DNA of 64,000 nucleotides from Gammaproteobacteria bacterium UBA7803 (GCA_002480525.1 DLCH01000075.1:74685-138684); one strand, 5' to 3'; positions 42,008 through 51,843 are shown, counted from the stretch's first letter. The notes: generated by a model from the letters alone, not told the origin. Made by a program: numbers and translations.

Positions 42008-44752
42008 ATGGTTATGAAAACGATCGGTGCTCATAAGAAGACACCGTATCCGTTCGTGCTCGCCTTCGCCGCCGTGCAGCTCACCGGCATGGCATTCAGC
42101 GGAGCGGCCTTCGCCGCCGAGGCTGAGGCGGACGACGACGCGAACCCGACGCCGGAGACCGCTACCGGCCCAATCGAGGAGATGGTCGTGCTCGGGCGCT
42201 TCCTGAGCAGCGCCGAGCAGCTCATGAACGAGCGCAAGGACGATGCGGCCGTCACCGACATCATGGGTTCGGATGCCATCAGCCGGCTCGGCGACTCCAC
42301 CGTGGCGGACGCGCTCCGGCGCATCTCCGGCCTGTCGCTGGTGCAGGACAAGTTCGTCTACGTGCGCGGGCTTGGGGAGCGCTATTCGTCGAGCCGTCTG
42401 AACGGCGCGCTGATTCCCTCTCCGGACCTGACGCGCAACGTCGTTCCGCTGGACATCTTCCCGACGTCGGTGGTCGAGTCGCTGCGCGTGCAGAAGTCCT
42501 TCTCCGCGGACCAGCCGGCCAACTTCGGCGGCGGCGCCGTGGACATCCGTACCAAGACGGTGCCCGGGGCGTTCACCTATTCGCTGGAAGTCGGCCTGGG
42601 CATGAACAGCGAGGTGAGCGGCAACGTCAACACCTACCGTGGCGGCAGTGACGACGAGTGGGGCACCGACGACGGCACCCGCGAGTTTCCGCGCGCCATC
42701 AGCAATGCGCTCGACCGCTACCTCGGCGAGCTGAACCCGCAGCAGATCTTCAACATCGAGAACGCAGCCGGCAATGCCATCAGCTTCGACGAGGCCGAGC
42801 TGATCAACCGCCAGCTCGCCACCGAGCTGTACCGGGACATCGCCATCCGCGACAAGGACCCCCATCCGGACTACGACCTGAAGGGCAGCATCGGCGCGAC
42901 CTTCGACGTGGCCGATCAGTGGGAGGTCGGGTTCCTGCTCGGCGGTTCCTACGAGAAGGAGTGGCGCGAGACCGAGACCCGCCGGTTCAGCTTCTTCGAG
43001 CCGGAAGAACGCTTCAGCACCGACATCGAGAGCACCGAGTCGATCGACATCTCCGGCATCGGCACCGCGGGCATCAAGTATGCCGACGATCACGAGATCT
43101 CGCTGACCACGCTGTGGCTGCGCAACACCGACGACGAGACGTCGGTGCGCGACTACTTCAACGAGAACCGCGAGCTGTCCGGCGGCACCGGATTCCGCGA
43201 GTACCGGCTGGAGTGGGAAGAGCGGGACCTGCTGGTGAACCAGGTCAAGGGCGAGCATCGCGCCGGGGCTGCCACCAAGGAGCTGGCCCGCGGCTGGCTC
43301 GACTGGGTGCCCGACGACACCTCCATCGCCTGGTACTACTCCGACTCCGAAGCGAACACGGAGATTCCCAACCGGGTGGTGGTCGCCGCCGAGACCACCA
43401 ACGACCCGACCACGGGCGAGGTGCTGTCGAGCCGTGTCTCCACCTCGAACAACCGGGCCGGGGACTGGCGGTACACCGATCTCGACGACGAGGTGAAGGA
43501 CTACGGCTGGTCGTTCAGCATGCCGTTCTACCTGAGCAACGCCTACCTGGAGATTCAGGGCGGCAGCGCCCACAACGAGCGGGCGCGGACCTACGAGCAG
43601 ACCCAGCTCAGCCTCGGGCCGCTGGCGCTCGACGTGCCGACCACCGGGCCGCTGGACCAGGTCTTCTCGGACGGCAACATCACCGACCCGGCCAACGACT
43701 ACATCTTCCAGCTCCAGGGCACCAACAACCAGAGCTACATCGCGGCGACCATGACGGAGTCGATCTGGGGCGAGGTGGACTACACCTGGAAGGAGACCTG
43801 GCGGTTCACCGCCGGCGTGCGCTGGGAGGACTACAAGCAGGTGGGCCTCGACTGGAACAACAACGCCTATTCGATCGACCAGCCGCCGGTGAGCACGGAC
43901 CCCGAGGTGCTGGCCCGCTCGGCGTTCCAGGAAGACGACTACTACCCGTCGGTGGCGGTCACCTACATCTCCGACTGGCTGGCGGAGACCTTCCAGCTCC
44001 GGTTCGGCTACAGCGAGACGGTGGTCCGGCCCGATCTGCGGGAGATCACCGATGCCTCCTACGTCGACCCGCGCACGGGCAACACCGTGTCGGGCAACTC
44101 GGGCATCCTGCCCACCCAGATCGAGAACTTCGACGTCCGCGCCGAGTGGTTCTTCGCCAACGGCGACAACCTGACCGCGACGCTCTACTACAAGGACCTG
44201 AAGAATCCGATCGAGCTCGCGGAGGAAGCGGCCTCGGATACCACCATCGCCTACGAGATCATCAACAGCGACTCGGCGGAGATCTACGGCATCGAGTTCG
44301 AGGGCCTCAAGGAGCTCGGTTTCCTGGGTGGCTTCATGGAGCCGTTCTTCGTGCAGGGCAACCTCACGCTGCAGGACACGGAGATCAAGGTGGGCGAGTC
44401 GGCGGACTTCCCGACGAACCTGGAGCGTGAGCTGACCGGTGCCTCCGAGTACATCGCCAACGTGATGCTCGGCTACGACTCGATGAACGGCCGGCACACC
44501 GCGTCGCTGATCTACAACGTGTTCGGCGAGCGGCTGTTCGCGGCCGGACGGCGCGGCTCCCCGGATTCGTTCGAGCAGCCGTTCCACTCCCTGGATCTGA
44601 CCTACGCCTGGTATCCCTACGAGACCGTCACGGTGAAGGCCAAGATCCAGAACATCCTCGACGAGGAGATCGAGATCGAGCAGGACGGCGTGACCACCTT
44701 CCTCGAGAAGCCGGGTACCCAGTACGCGGTCAGCTTCGAGTGGCGGTACTGA
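42008..44752 (+). CDS. TonB-dependent receptor
   Basis: The 914-residue outer-membrane receptor has a cleavable signal (FVLAFAAVQLTGMAFSGAAFAAEA) and a plug domain (about 75-200: LGDSTVADALRRISGLSLVQDKFVYVRGLGERYSSSRLNGALIPSPD, ending FGGGAVDIRTKTVPG). The 22-strand barrel follows and ends in Trp-Arg-Tyr. It lacks an N-terminal STN signalling domain. It follows the beta-helix lipoprotein gene and shares its Pho-box promoter if transcribed through the intergenic stem-loop. ATG 42008 or 42014 can be the start. A terminator with seven T follows the stop. The ligand is unknown, and a phosphorus compound is inferred. Confidence 0.93.
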   Translation: MVMKTIGAHKKTPYPFVLAFAAVQLTGMAFSGAAFAAEAEADDDANPTPETATGPIEEMVVLGRFLSSAEQLMNERKDDAAVTDIMGSDAISRLGDSTVADALRRISGLSLVQDKFVYVRGLGERYSSSRLNGALIPSPDLTRNVVPLDIFPTSVVESLRVQKSFSADQPANFGGGAVDIRTKTVPGAFTYSLEVGLGMNSEVSGNVNTYRGGSDDEWGTDDGTREFPRAISNALDRYLGELNPQQIFNIENAAGNAISFDEAELINRQLATELYRDIAIRDKDPHPDYDLKGSIGATFDVADQWEVGFLLGGSYEKEWRETETRRFSFFEPEERFSTDIESTESIDISGIGTAGIKYADDHEISLTTLWLRNTDDETSVRDYFNENRELSGGTGFREYRLEWEERDLLVNQVKGEHRAGAATKELARGWLDWVPDDTSIAWYYSDSEANTEIPNRVVVAAETTNDPTTGEVLSSRVSTSNNRAGDWRYTDLDDEVKDYGWSFSMPFYLSNAYLEIQGGSAHNERARTYEQTQLSLGPLALDVPTTGPLDQVFSDGNITDPANDYIFQLQGTNNQSYIAATMTESIWGEVDYTWKETWRFTAGVRWEDYKQVGLDWNNNAYSIDQPPVSTDPEVLARSAFQEDDYYPSVAVTYISDWLAETFQLRFGYSETVVRPDLREITDASYVDPRTGNTVSGNSGILPTQIENFDVRAEWFFANGDNLTATLYYKDLKNPIELAEEAASDTTIAYEIINSDSAEIYGIEFEGLKELGFLGGFMEPFFVQGNLTLQDTEIKVGESADFPTNLERELTGASEYIANVMLGYDSMNGRHTASLIYNVFGERLFAAGRRGSPDSFEQPFHSLDLTYAWYPYETVTVKAKIQNILDEEIEIEQDGVTTFLEKPGTQYAVSFEWRY

Positions 44753-44782
44753 TCCGCCGGTCCTGACGACCCTGTCCCCACG

Positions 44783-44823
44783 GGGCGCGGCACCTGTTCC
44801 CCACAGGGCCGCGCCCTTTTTTT
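44783..44823 (+). terminator. Intrinsic terminator after the TonB receptor gene
   Basis: A 9-bp stem GGGCGCGGC / GCCGCGCCC with a 16-base loop is followed by seven T (44817-44823), 30 bp after the receptor stop codon. Confidence 0.93.
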
Positions 44824-44878
44824 GCGCGCCGCCTTACGCGCCGCCGCGGCGCCGGGGAGGCGCCGGGCGGGCTTGTTT

Positions 44879-44890
44879 GAAACGTGTTTC
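44879..44890. promoter_or_regulatory. PsrA-like operator upstream of thiolase
   Basis: GAAACGTGTTTC fits the G/CAAAC-N2-4-GTTTG/C consensus reported for PsrA, the TetR-family regulator of fatty-acid oxidation in pseudomonads. It lies 104 bp before the thiolase start, in the 170-bp gap between the terminator and that gene. No regulator gene is visible in the window. Confidence 0.55.
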
Positions 44891-44993
44891 ACGCTCCTGG
44901 GCGGGTGCTAGATCACCCGGGCGCCAGGGGTTACCATGCCGGGCTGTTTCGCTCGGGAAGCGACCCAAGCCCATTTTCAAGTAGGGGAAGACC

Positions 44994-46178
<1,185 letters not shown>

Positions 46179-46520
46179 TCCGGCTCCGGCCGGGCGCCCC
46201 CGGGCGCCCGGCAGCCCGCCCCGCCTCCCGCCGGCTCTAGCTAATCCCGGTAACACTTTGAAACGCACGGGAAATGGGCCGGAAACAGCCCGGGTTGAGA
46301 ATAGCTTCCGGTTCGGTTTCGATGTCGGTCCAGCGCAGGCCGGCGTGTCTGCCCGATCTCTCCGGGCACATCTCGGACCGCGAATGCGGTACCTTTCGGC
46401 CTGGACTGGCTCGGCCTGAACTGACTCGGCCTGAACTGACTCGGCCTGCAACGGCCGGTTGACGGTTCCGGGGTCGATCTTCCCGGCCGGCAGCCGGGCT
46501 GGAAGACCATCCGGGGTGGA
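46179..46520. other. 342-bp gap with a short tandem repeat array
   Basis: Apart from the 15-bp repeat array at 46395-46454, I see no convincing gene, terminator with T-tract or promoter. Antisense open frames across this stretch reflect the high GC content. Confidence 0.6.
46395..46454. repeat. Four tandem 15-bp units
   Basis: The units begin at 46395, 46410, 46425 and 46440. The second and third are identical (CTCGGCCTGAACTGA). The first and last differ at three or four positions. The array lies 67 bp upstream of the first possible start of the secreted protein gene at 46521. It is not in a gene. Confidence 0.9.
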
Positions 46521-47162
46521 GTGACTCCAGTCCGGTACGAACAGGAGGACGCTGCGATCACCGCTGGTCTCAAACGGGTGTTTCTGCTGTCGCTGCTCGC
46601 TACGGCGTGGGCCGGCGTGGCAGTGGCTGCCGAGTCCGCCCCGGCGTCGGCCGACGCCGCAGCGAACGCGCCGCCGCCCGCCGCCGGCGAGCCCGAGTTC
46701 GGTGATCGCACCGACGAGGAACTGACGGCCCTGGCGGCCGACTGGGACGCCCTCGACCGGCATCAGCGCCGCGCACTGCTCACGGAGATGCGTGTGCGCA
46801 TGGCGCGCCGCGGGTCACGGGCCGGCGGGCAGGAAGGCGTGCTGCACATCCGCACCGAACGCCGCTACGGCCGGCTCATCCGCCAGTCCGATGGCCGTGT
46901 CATCCGCATCGAAACCCAGGTCGTCCACGTGCGCCCGCTCGGCGCCGACGACGCGGCGCCGCGCCGCGGTTTCGGCGTCGGCTTCGAGCAGCGGGTGGCC
47001 CACCGCCGGGGCTCGGTGGTCGGGGGCCACGAGAGCGCGGTCGTTCGGGTGCGGTCCGGTCAGGAGCCGGAGCCCGTGACGGGCCTGCTCGACGCGCTCG
47101 GCCCGGCGCTGCGGCCGGAGCCGCTCGCACCCGTCTATCCGGTCGCCGACGGCAGCCGCTGA
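46521..47162 (+). CDS. Secreted hypothetical protein upstream of the two-component genes
   Basis: The gene encodes up to 213 residues with a signal peptide (LKRVFLLSLLATAWAGVAVA, cleavage after AVA). An Ala/Pro-rich linker is followed by a basic domain with a helical start (DEELTALAADWDALDRHQRRALLTEMRVRMARRG) and a strand-rich GVLHIRTERRYGRLIRQSDGRVIRIETQVVHVRP. The start is unclear: GTG 46521 lies upstream of AGGAGG at 46543, while GTG 46578 gives a shorter signal. The response regulator begins 12 bp after the stop, so it may be part of the same operon. I do not recognise a family. Confidence 0.68.
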   Translation: MTPVRYEQEDAAITAGLKRVFLLSLLATAWAGVAVAAESAPASADAAANAPPPAAGEPEFGDRTDEELTALAADWDALDRHQRRALLTEMRVRMARRGSRAGGQEGVLHIRTERRYGRLIRQSDGRVIRIETQVVHVRPLGADDAAPRRGFGVGFEQRVAHRRGSVVGGHESAVVRVRSGQEPEPVTGLLDALGPALRPEPLAPVYPVADGSR

Positions 47163-47174
47163 CCGATCACCGTC

Positions 47175-47891
47175 ATGGACAGCGATTCCGCCAAGCTGCT
47201 CGTCGTCGACGACGATCCCGAAATCCAGGAACTCACCCAGGCCTACCTGTCCCAGCAGGGCTTCACCGTCGACTGCGTCGGCAGCGGCGAGGAGATGTCC
47301 GCCTATCTGGCCGAGCACGCCGTGGATCTGATCATTCTGGATCTGATGCTGCCCGGCGAGCACGGGCTCAACCTGGCGCGGCGCCTCAAGCGCGACGACG
47401 ACGTGCCGATCATCATCGTGTCGGCCCAGGGTGACGACGTCGACCGTATCGTCGGCCTGGAGGTCGGGGCGGACGACTACATCGGCAAGCCGTTCAACCC
47501 CCGCGAGCTGCTGGCGCGGGTGCGGGCGGTGCTGCGGCGCGCCCGCCGCAGCGGCGCCGCAGAGGAGCCGGAGGAGCCCGGCGGCACCCGCTTCGGCCCG
47601 TTCAGCCTGGACCTCGCTTCCCATCAGCTTCTCAAGGACGGCGCGCCGGTGGCCCTGACCTCCGGCGAGTTCGATCTGCTGGCCATCCTGGCGGAGCACC
47701 CGCACAAGGTGCTGCACCGTGATCGCATTCTCGATCTGCTGACCGGCGCGGAGCGCTCGCCCTTCGACCGCAGCATCGACGTGCGGGTGACCAGGCTGCG
47801 CAGCAAGATCGAGCCCGACCCCTCCAACCCGATCTACATCAAGACCATCTGGGGCAAGGGCTACATGTTCTGTCCCGACGGCAATGGCTGA
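47175..47891 (+). CDS. OmpR-type response regulator
   Basis: The 238-residue regulator has a receiver domain with acidic pocket VVDDDPE, phospho-acceptor Asp in IILDLMLPGEHG, and Lys in YIGKPFNP. A winged-helix domain follows, with LTSGEFDLLAILAEHPHKVLHRDRI and the recognition helix FDRSIDVRVTRLRSKIE. The kinase gene overlaps its last 8 bases, so they form a coupled pair. The closest named pair by layout is OmpR/EnvZ, but no target is evident in the window. Confidence 0.93.
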   Translation: MDSDSAKLLVVDDDPEIQELTQAYLSQQGFTVDCVGSGEEMSAYLAEHAVDLIILDLMLPGEHGLNLARRLKRDDDVPIIIVSAQGDDVDRIVGLEVGADDYIGKPFNPRELLARVRAVLRRARRSGAAEEPEEPGGTRFGPFSLDLASHQLLKDGAPVALTSGEFDLLAILAEHPHKVLHRDRILDLLTGAERSPFDRSIDVRVTRLRSKIEPDPSNPIYIKTIWGKGYMFCPDGNG

Positions 47892-49194
47892 GGCCGCGCC
47901 GGGGTCGACCCGGCCGGCGGCGTCCCATCCGGCCAATCGGGCCATGTCCCTGCTGGTTCGCACCAACCTGATCCTCGCCGTCAGCGCGCTGCTGATCGTG
48001 GTGATCGCGGTGCTGGCGCTGAATCAGTTCGTCATCGAGCCCATCGCCGAACGGTCCGCCGACGACGAGGCCGCGCTGCTGGTGCTGTCGGCGCAGACCT
48101 GGGTGGAGCTGCCTCCGGAGGCGCGGCCCTACTTCGAGCTGGAGCTGGCCCAGAGTCACGATCTGATCATCTCGGGAGAGCAGCAGACCCTGGCGCCCGC
48201 GGATCTCAACCAGCCCTATCTGTCGCTGGTGCAGGAGAAGCTCAGCGAGCGCCTCGGCATCGACGTGTCGCTGGAGGAGGGCAACCAGCTCGTCTGGGTG
48301 GACGTGCCGATGGGCGGCTTCGACCTGCAGATCGGGTTCTCGCCGGCGCGGCGCGACATCCAGCCGCTGTACGTGGGCATCATCATCGTGGTGCTCGGCG
48401 CCCTGGTGGTGTTCATGACGTCGCTGTTCATCGTGCAGCGCATCACCCGTCCTCTGGTGCAGGTGGCCGGGCGCGCGGAAACGTTCCGGGGGGGCGAAAA
48501 CTTCGAGCCGCTGCCGGAGCAGGGGCCCCAGGAGCTGGTCTCGCTGGCGCGCAACTTCAACACCATGGCCCGGGAGATTTCCTCGCTGCTGTCCAACCGC
48601 ACCACGCTGCTGGCCGGCATCTCCCACGACCTGCGCACCCCGCTCACCCGGATGCGCCTCGCCCTCGAGCTGCTGCCGGACGACGTCGACCCGGATCTGG
48701 TGGCGCGCTTCGAACGCAACCTGGAGGTCATGGACGGGCTGATCGGCGATGCGCTGCGCTTCGCCCGGGGCGCCACCGAGCCGCCCCAGGCGGTGGAGCT
48801 TGGCGCCTTCGTGGAGGACGTGCTGGCCAGCTTCGACCCGCCGGTGCCCCTGGACCGGGCCGCGGTGGTGGTGGAGCCGGTCCACGTGGCGCCGGGCGCG
48901 CTGCAGCGCATTCTGGTCAATCTGGTGAACAACGGCCTGCAGCATGGCGACGACGTGCGGGTGGTGCTGACCGGGCGGGACATCCACGTCATCGACTCCG
49001 GCCCGGGTATCCCGCCGGAGGCCAGGGAGGAGGTGTTCCAGCCGTTCTTCCGCCTCGACCATTCCCGCAACGTCGGCACCGGCGGCAGCGGCCTCGGGCT
49101 CGCGATCGTGCACCAGCTCTGTCAGGCCCAGGGCTGGCGGGTGCGTATCGAGGAGGCGCCGGGCGGCGGCACGGACGTGGTGGTGTCGATCTGA
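47884..49194 (+). CDS. EnvZ-like sensor histidine kinase
   Basis: The 436-residue inner-membrane kinase has two helices (about 24-46 and 160-185) flanking a roughly 110-residue periplasmic domain, then HAMP (about 186-235). The HisKA domain has GISHDLRTPLTRMRLALE, with the His typical of EnvZ-type kinases. HATPase_c has NLVNNGLQHG, DSGPGIPP and GGSGLGLAIVHQL. It starts 8 bp inside the response-regulator gene. The periplasmic domain is not one I recognise. Confidence 0.93.
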   Translation: MAEAAPGSTRPAASHPANRAMSLLVRTNLILAVSALLIVVIAVLALNQFVIEPIAERSADDEAALLVLSAQTWVELPPEARPYFELELAQSHDLIISGEQQTLAPADLNQPYLSLVQEKLSERLGIDVSLEEGNQLVWVDVPMGGFDLQIGFSPARRDIQPLYVGIIIVVLGALVVFMTSLFIVQRITRPLVQVAGRAETFRGGENFEPLPEQGPQELVSLARNFNTMAREISSLLSNRTTLLAGISHDLRTPLTRMRLALELLPDDVDPDLVARFERNLEVMDGLIGDALRFARGATEPPQAVELGAFVEDVLASFDPPVPLDRAAVVVEPVHVAPGALQRILVNLVNNGLQHGDDVRVVLTGRDIHVIDSGPGIPPEAREEVFQPFFRLDHSRNVGTGGSGLGLAIVHQLCQAQGWRVRIEEAPGGGTDVVVSI

Positions 49195-49443
49195 CCCGCC
49201 GGTGGCGGCCTGCCGGGCGGCGGACCAGGAAGCCAGGCGCGGGAAACAAGCCTCCGGAAGCGAGACCGGGAAACAAAATGTCACAAAACTTCCGGCGGGC
49301 GAAATCCGCTGGAAACAGCTTCAGCGCATAGTAACCATCGAGCAGTCAGCGATGCTGATTCTCATGAGGCTATCTCTATCCCCTTGAGACCTCGATCAGC
49401 GGTCGCCCTCCCCGGGCGCTGCCGGTCATCAAAGGTCCACTCT
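49195..49443. other. Gap between kinase gene and orphan terminator
   Basis: This 249-bp stretch contains only a short, poorly coding frame. It has the inverted repeat CGCCC-tcccc-GGGCG (about 49406-49420). Because it ends at a full intrinsic terminator, it may be the 3' untranslated region of the kinase transcript or a small RNA. I cannot identify a promoter with confidence. Confidence 0.4.
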
Positions 49444-49480
49444 GCCGTCGGCTTCCTCTCCAGGCCGGCGGCTTTTTTTT
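49444..49480 (+). terminator. Intrinsic terminator interrupted by the IS1595 element
   Basis: A 9-bp stem GCCGTCGGC (49444-49452) / GCCGGCGGC (49464-49472) with one G-T pair is followed by eight T (49473-49480). The IS inverted repeat starts at the next base. Seven T are found again directly after the right inverted repeat. Confidence 0.9.
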
Positions 49481-49506
49481 GGGTATATTATACTTTACGT
49501 ACCCAC
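49481..49506 (+). repeat. Left terminal inverted repeat
   Basis: The 26-bp repeat begins GGGTATATTATACTTT and ends ACCCAC. It differs from the reverse complement of the right end at two positions. Read outward it contains TATAAT. Confidence 0.93.
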
Positions 49507-49554
49507 GGGATATACGTACAGTGGGTACATCAAGTCACGGAATCGCCCAGAACA

Positions 49555-50514
49555 ATGAGCATCCTAAGTCGCCCCGAGTTCCATGACGAGCAAGCCGCCT
49601 ACGATTACGTAGAGGCCCGGCTGTGGCCGAACGGCCCGACCTGCCCGCGCTGTGGGGAGCATGAGCGGGTGACCAAGATGCAGGGCAAATCCACCCGTAT
49701 GGGCACCTACAAGTGCCGTGCTTGCCGGAAGCCCTTTACCGTGAAGGTGAGCACCATCTTTGAGTCCAGCCACGTACCGATGCATCTGTGGCTTCAGGCG
49801 ATCTATCTGATGTGCTCCAGCAAGAAGGGCATCAGCAGCAATCAGCTTCACCGGACCTTGGGCGTTACCCTGAAAACTGCTTGGTTCATGTCCCATCGTA
49901 TCCGCGAGGCGATGCGGGGAGGCAAACTGCGTCCGTTTGGCACTGGCGGCGGCTCTGTGGAGGTCGATGAGACCTTCTTCGGAAATGACCGGACCATCAA
50001 GCCGAAGGGCACCAAGAAGGGGCGTGGTTATCACCACAAGTTCAAGGTGCTGTCCCTGGTGGACCGAGAGACCGGACAGGCTGAATCCATGGTGGTGGAT
50101 AGCCTGAAGTCCCGCGATCTGGTGCCGATCCTCAAGGAGAACATTGCCCGCGAGGCTAACGTCCTTACCGATGAGGCCGCTTACTACCAGCGTCTAGGGG
50201 AGCATTTCGCCTCCCATAGGTTCGTGCATCACGGAAGCGGGGTGTACGTTAGCAAGGCTGATAAGGCCGTGCATACCAACACCATTGAAGGCTACTTCTC
50301 GGTGTTCAAGCGTGGTATGAAGGGCGTGTATCAGGACTGCGGCAAGGAGCATTTGCACAGACATCTTGCCGAATTTGACTTCCGCTACAATCATCGTATT
50401 GCGCTTGAAATCAACAACCGCGAACGTTCGGATATTGCGCTGTCTCGCGTTGTAGGGAAGCGGTTGAAGTACCGGGACTCATCGGTAAAAGGAGTGTCGC
50501 ATCCGACATTCTAG
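49555..50514 (+). CDS. IS1595-family (ISXO2-like) transposase
   Basis: The 319-residue transposase starts at ATG 49555. The N-terminal zinc ribbon has CPRCGEHERV ... YKCRACRKPF (four Cys), then the ISXO2 helical segment STIFESSHVPMHLWLQAIYLMCSSKKGISSNQLHRTLGVTLKTAWFMSHRIR. Catalytic acidic positions are in GGSVEVDETFFGN and VLTDEAAYYQRLG, with the final HTNTIEGYFSVFKRGMKGVYQ. The length and domain order are complete, so the protein looks active. The next gene begins 2 bp after the stop. The longer open frame upstream crosses the inverted repeat and is not used. Confidence 0.95.
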   Translation: MSILSRPEFHDEQAAYDYVEARLWPNGPTCPRCGEHERVTKMQGKSTRMGTYKCRACRKPFTVKVSTIFESSHVPMHLWLQAIYLMCSSKKGISSNQLHRTLGVTLKTAWFMSHRIREAMRGGKLRPFGTGGGSVEVDETFFGNDRTIKPKGTKKGRGYHHKFKVLSLVDRETGQAESMVVDSLKSRDLVPILKENIAREANVLTDEAAYYQRLGEHFASHRFVHHGSGVYVSKADKAVHTNTIEGYFSVFKRGMKGVYQDCGKEHLHRHLAEFDFRYNHRIALEINNRERSDIALSRVVGKRLKYRDSSVKGVSHPTF

Positions 50515-50516
50515 AT

Positions 50517-51335
50517 ATGGCTAAGTTGCGAGTAAGGATCAAGCTGAACCCAGGCAGGGTCGGCATCCCGCTCCATAAGATGGCTCAAGCCTCCGAGGAG
50601 TTCTATAAGTTCTTGGGGATGGTATCTGAGGACTTGGGTCTCCAGGCGGGCGACTGGCTAGCTCGCGACTTTGAGAATAGTTCGCTCATTTACACCGCAG
50701 AGCACAGCGGCGAGTTTGAAGAGTCTGTGCCTGCCCGCTTCTCTGGAACCTTGAGCAGCATCTTTGAGGTTGAGCCAACTGAATTGGAATCTATTCCTGG
50801 AATCCGGCTTGGGACTCTGAAGCAGTTTGCCAAGATTGCTGATCCGCTAGATGACGATGAGCAAGTGGGATTCTTTGCGCTGGAAAATGGCGCTGCCACT
50901 GAGGATTTCCACTTCCTAGAGAAGGCTAGGTCGAAGCACATCCAGGCTGTCTTGGATGATCGTCGCGAATACTTCGGATCGGTCATGGGCGAGATTCATT
51001 CGCTGTTCTTGAAGTCCGATCCTCCTCACTTTCGCATTAGGCATTTGGCGACCGGCGACCTAGTGAGCTGTTACTACCGTAAGCAGGATTATCCAGTTCT
51101 TCACAATGTCCTGGACAGCCCGAACGTGGTTCTGGTGGTTGGTGGGAATGTCCATGTAGATATGTCGTCCCGCAAGTTCGAGCGGGTTGAAGTGACCAAG
51201 ATCGACGTAGCTCCAGAATATGTGGATAGCGACATTGACCGGTTATCCGGAGCCTTGCCGTCTATCACCAGCGGAATGAATATGCAGCAATTCATAGATC
51301 ACCTGCGTGATGGCGACCCCGAAGATCTACATTGA
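50517..51335 (+). CDS. Passenger gene: hypothetical protein, 272 aa
   Basis: The gene starts 2 bp after the transposase stop. The soluble 272-residue protein has a helical N-terminal region (GIPLHKMAQASEEFYKFLGMVSEDLGL), an acidic middle part and a strand-rich C-terminal third (SPNVVLVVGGNVHVDMSSRKFERVEVTKIDVAPEY). There is no signal peptide or membrane helix. I do not recognise the family. It overlaps the PIN-domain gene by 26 bp, so its product is probably made with that protein. A partner, antitoxin or target-recognition role is a hypothesis only. Confidence 0.8.
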   Translation: MAKLRVRIKLNPGRVGIPLHKMAQASEEFYKFLGMVSEDLGLQAGDWLARDFENSSLIYTAEHSGEFEESVPARFSGTLSSIFEVEPTELESIPGIRLGTLKQFAKIADPLDDDEQVGFFALENGAATEDFHFLEKARSKHIQAVLDDRREYFGSVMGEIHSLFLKSDPPHFRIRHLATGDLVSCYYRKQDYPVLHNVLDSPNVVLVVGGNVHVDMSSRKFERVEVTKIDVAPEYVDSDIDRLSGALPSITSGMNMQQFIDHLRDGDPEDLH

Positions 51336-51843
51336 TTCATGCTGTTTCATAGAGGTGGCCCAAGAACAATTGGGCGTCACGCAGTCGTCTGAAGACAACC
51401 GGTGGTTTACGAAGAGGCTGGTCGATGCAGCGAAGGCGGGGGATGTTGCTGTCTATACATCGCTGCTAACGCAAGCGGAGTGCCTGTATGTTAACGACAC
51501 ATCAGGCAGCAAACTGTCAAGTGATGAGGTTCAGAAGTTGTTCAAGAGCCTCTTGAGTTCTGGACGCAGCGGCGTAATTCCGATCGAACCTAGCTTGTTT
51601 GTGATTGATGCGGCCAGAGACCTGAATTGGGTTCATTCGCTGAACCTAAGGCCTATGGATAGCATCCATGTTGCGTCGGCCCGTTTTGTGGGGTGCAGCG
51701 AATTGCTTACCTTGGATCGGAAGACGATGCTTACCGAAAGCAGAGTGAGCGCTCTGAAGTCTTTGGGTCTTCGAGTGATTGAACCCAAAGACACGCTCCT
51801 CCTTCCGCCTCAATATCGGCAAATGGACGGTTTAGATGAGTGA
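51310..51843 (+). CDS. Passenger gene: PIN-domain protein
   Basis: The 177-residue protein has the acidic PIN-domain residues in order: Asp in KIYIDSCCFIEVA, Glu in LLTQAECLYV, Asp in RPMDSIHVASARFVG, and Asp in LLTLDRKTML. PIN domains are metal-dependent ribonucleases, often the toxin of toxin-antitoxin pairs (VapC). The gene is flanked by an overlapping 272-aa gene upstream and an overlapping 49-aa gene downstream. VapC toxins are usually about 130-140 residues, so this one is longer. ATG 51310 is preceded directly by GTG 51307, an alternative start. Confidence 0.85.
   Translation: MATPKIYIDSCCFIEVAQEQLGVTQSSEDNRWFTKRLVDAAKAGDVAVYTSLLTQAECLYVNDTSGSKLSSDEVQKLFKSLLSSGRSGVIPIEPSLFVIDAARDLNWVHSLNLRPMDSIHVASARFVGCSELLTLDRKTMLTESRVSALKSLGLRVIEPKDTLLLPPQYRQMDGLDE

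Noticed and set aside
46255..46270. TTTGAAAC half-site after the thiolase gene as a second PsrA operator
   Set aside because: Only one arm is present and the position is downstream of the gene.
49202..49387. 61-codon frame between the kinase and the insertion
   Set aside because: It has no ribosome-binding site or family similarity and no GC-biased codon pattern. It probably is non-coding.
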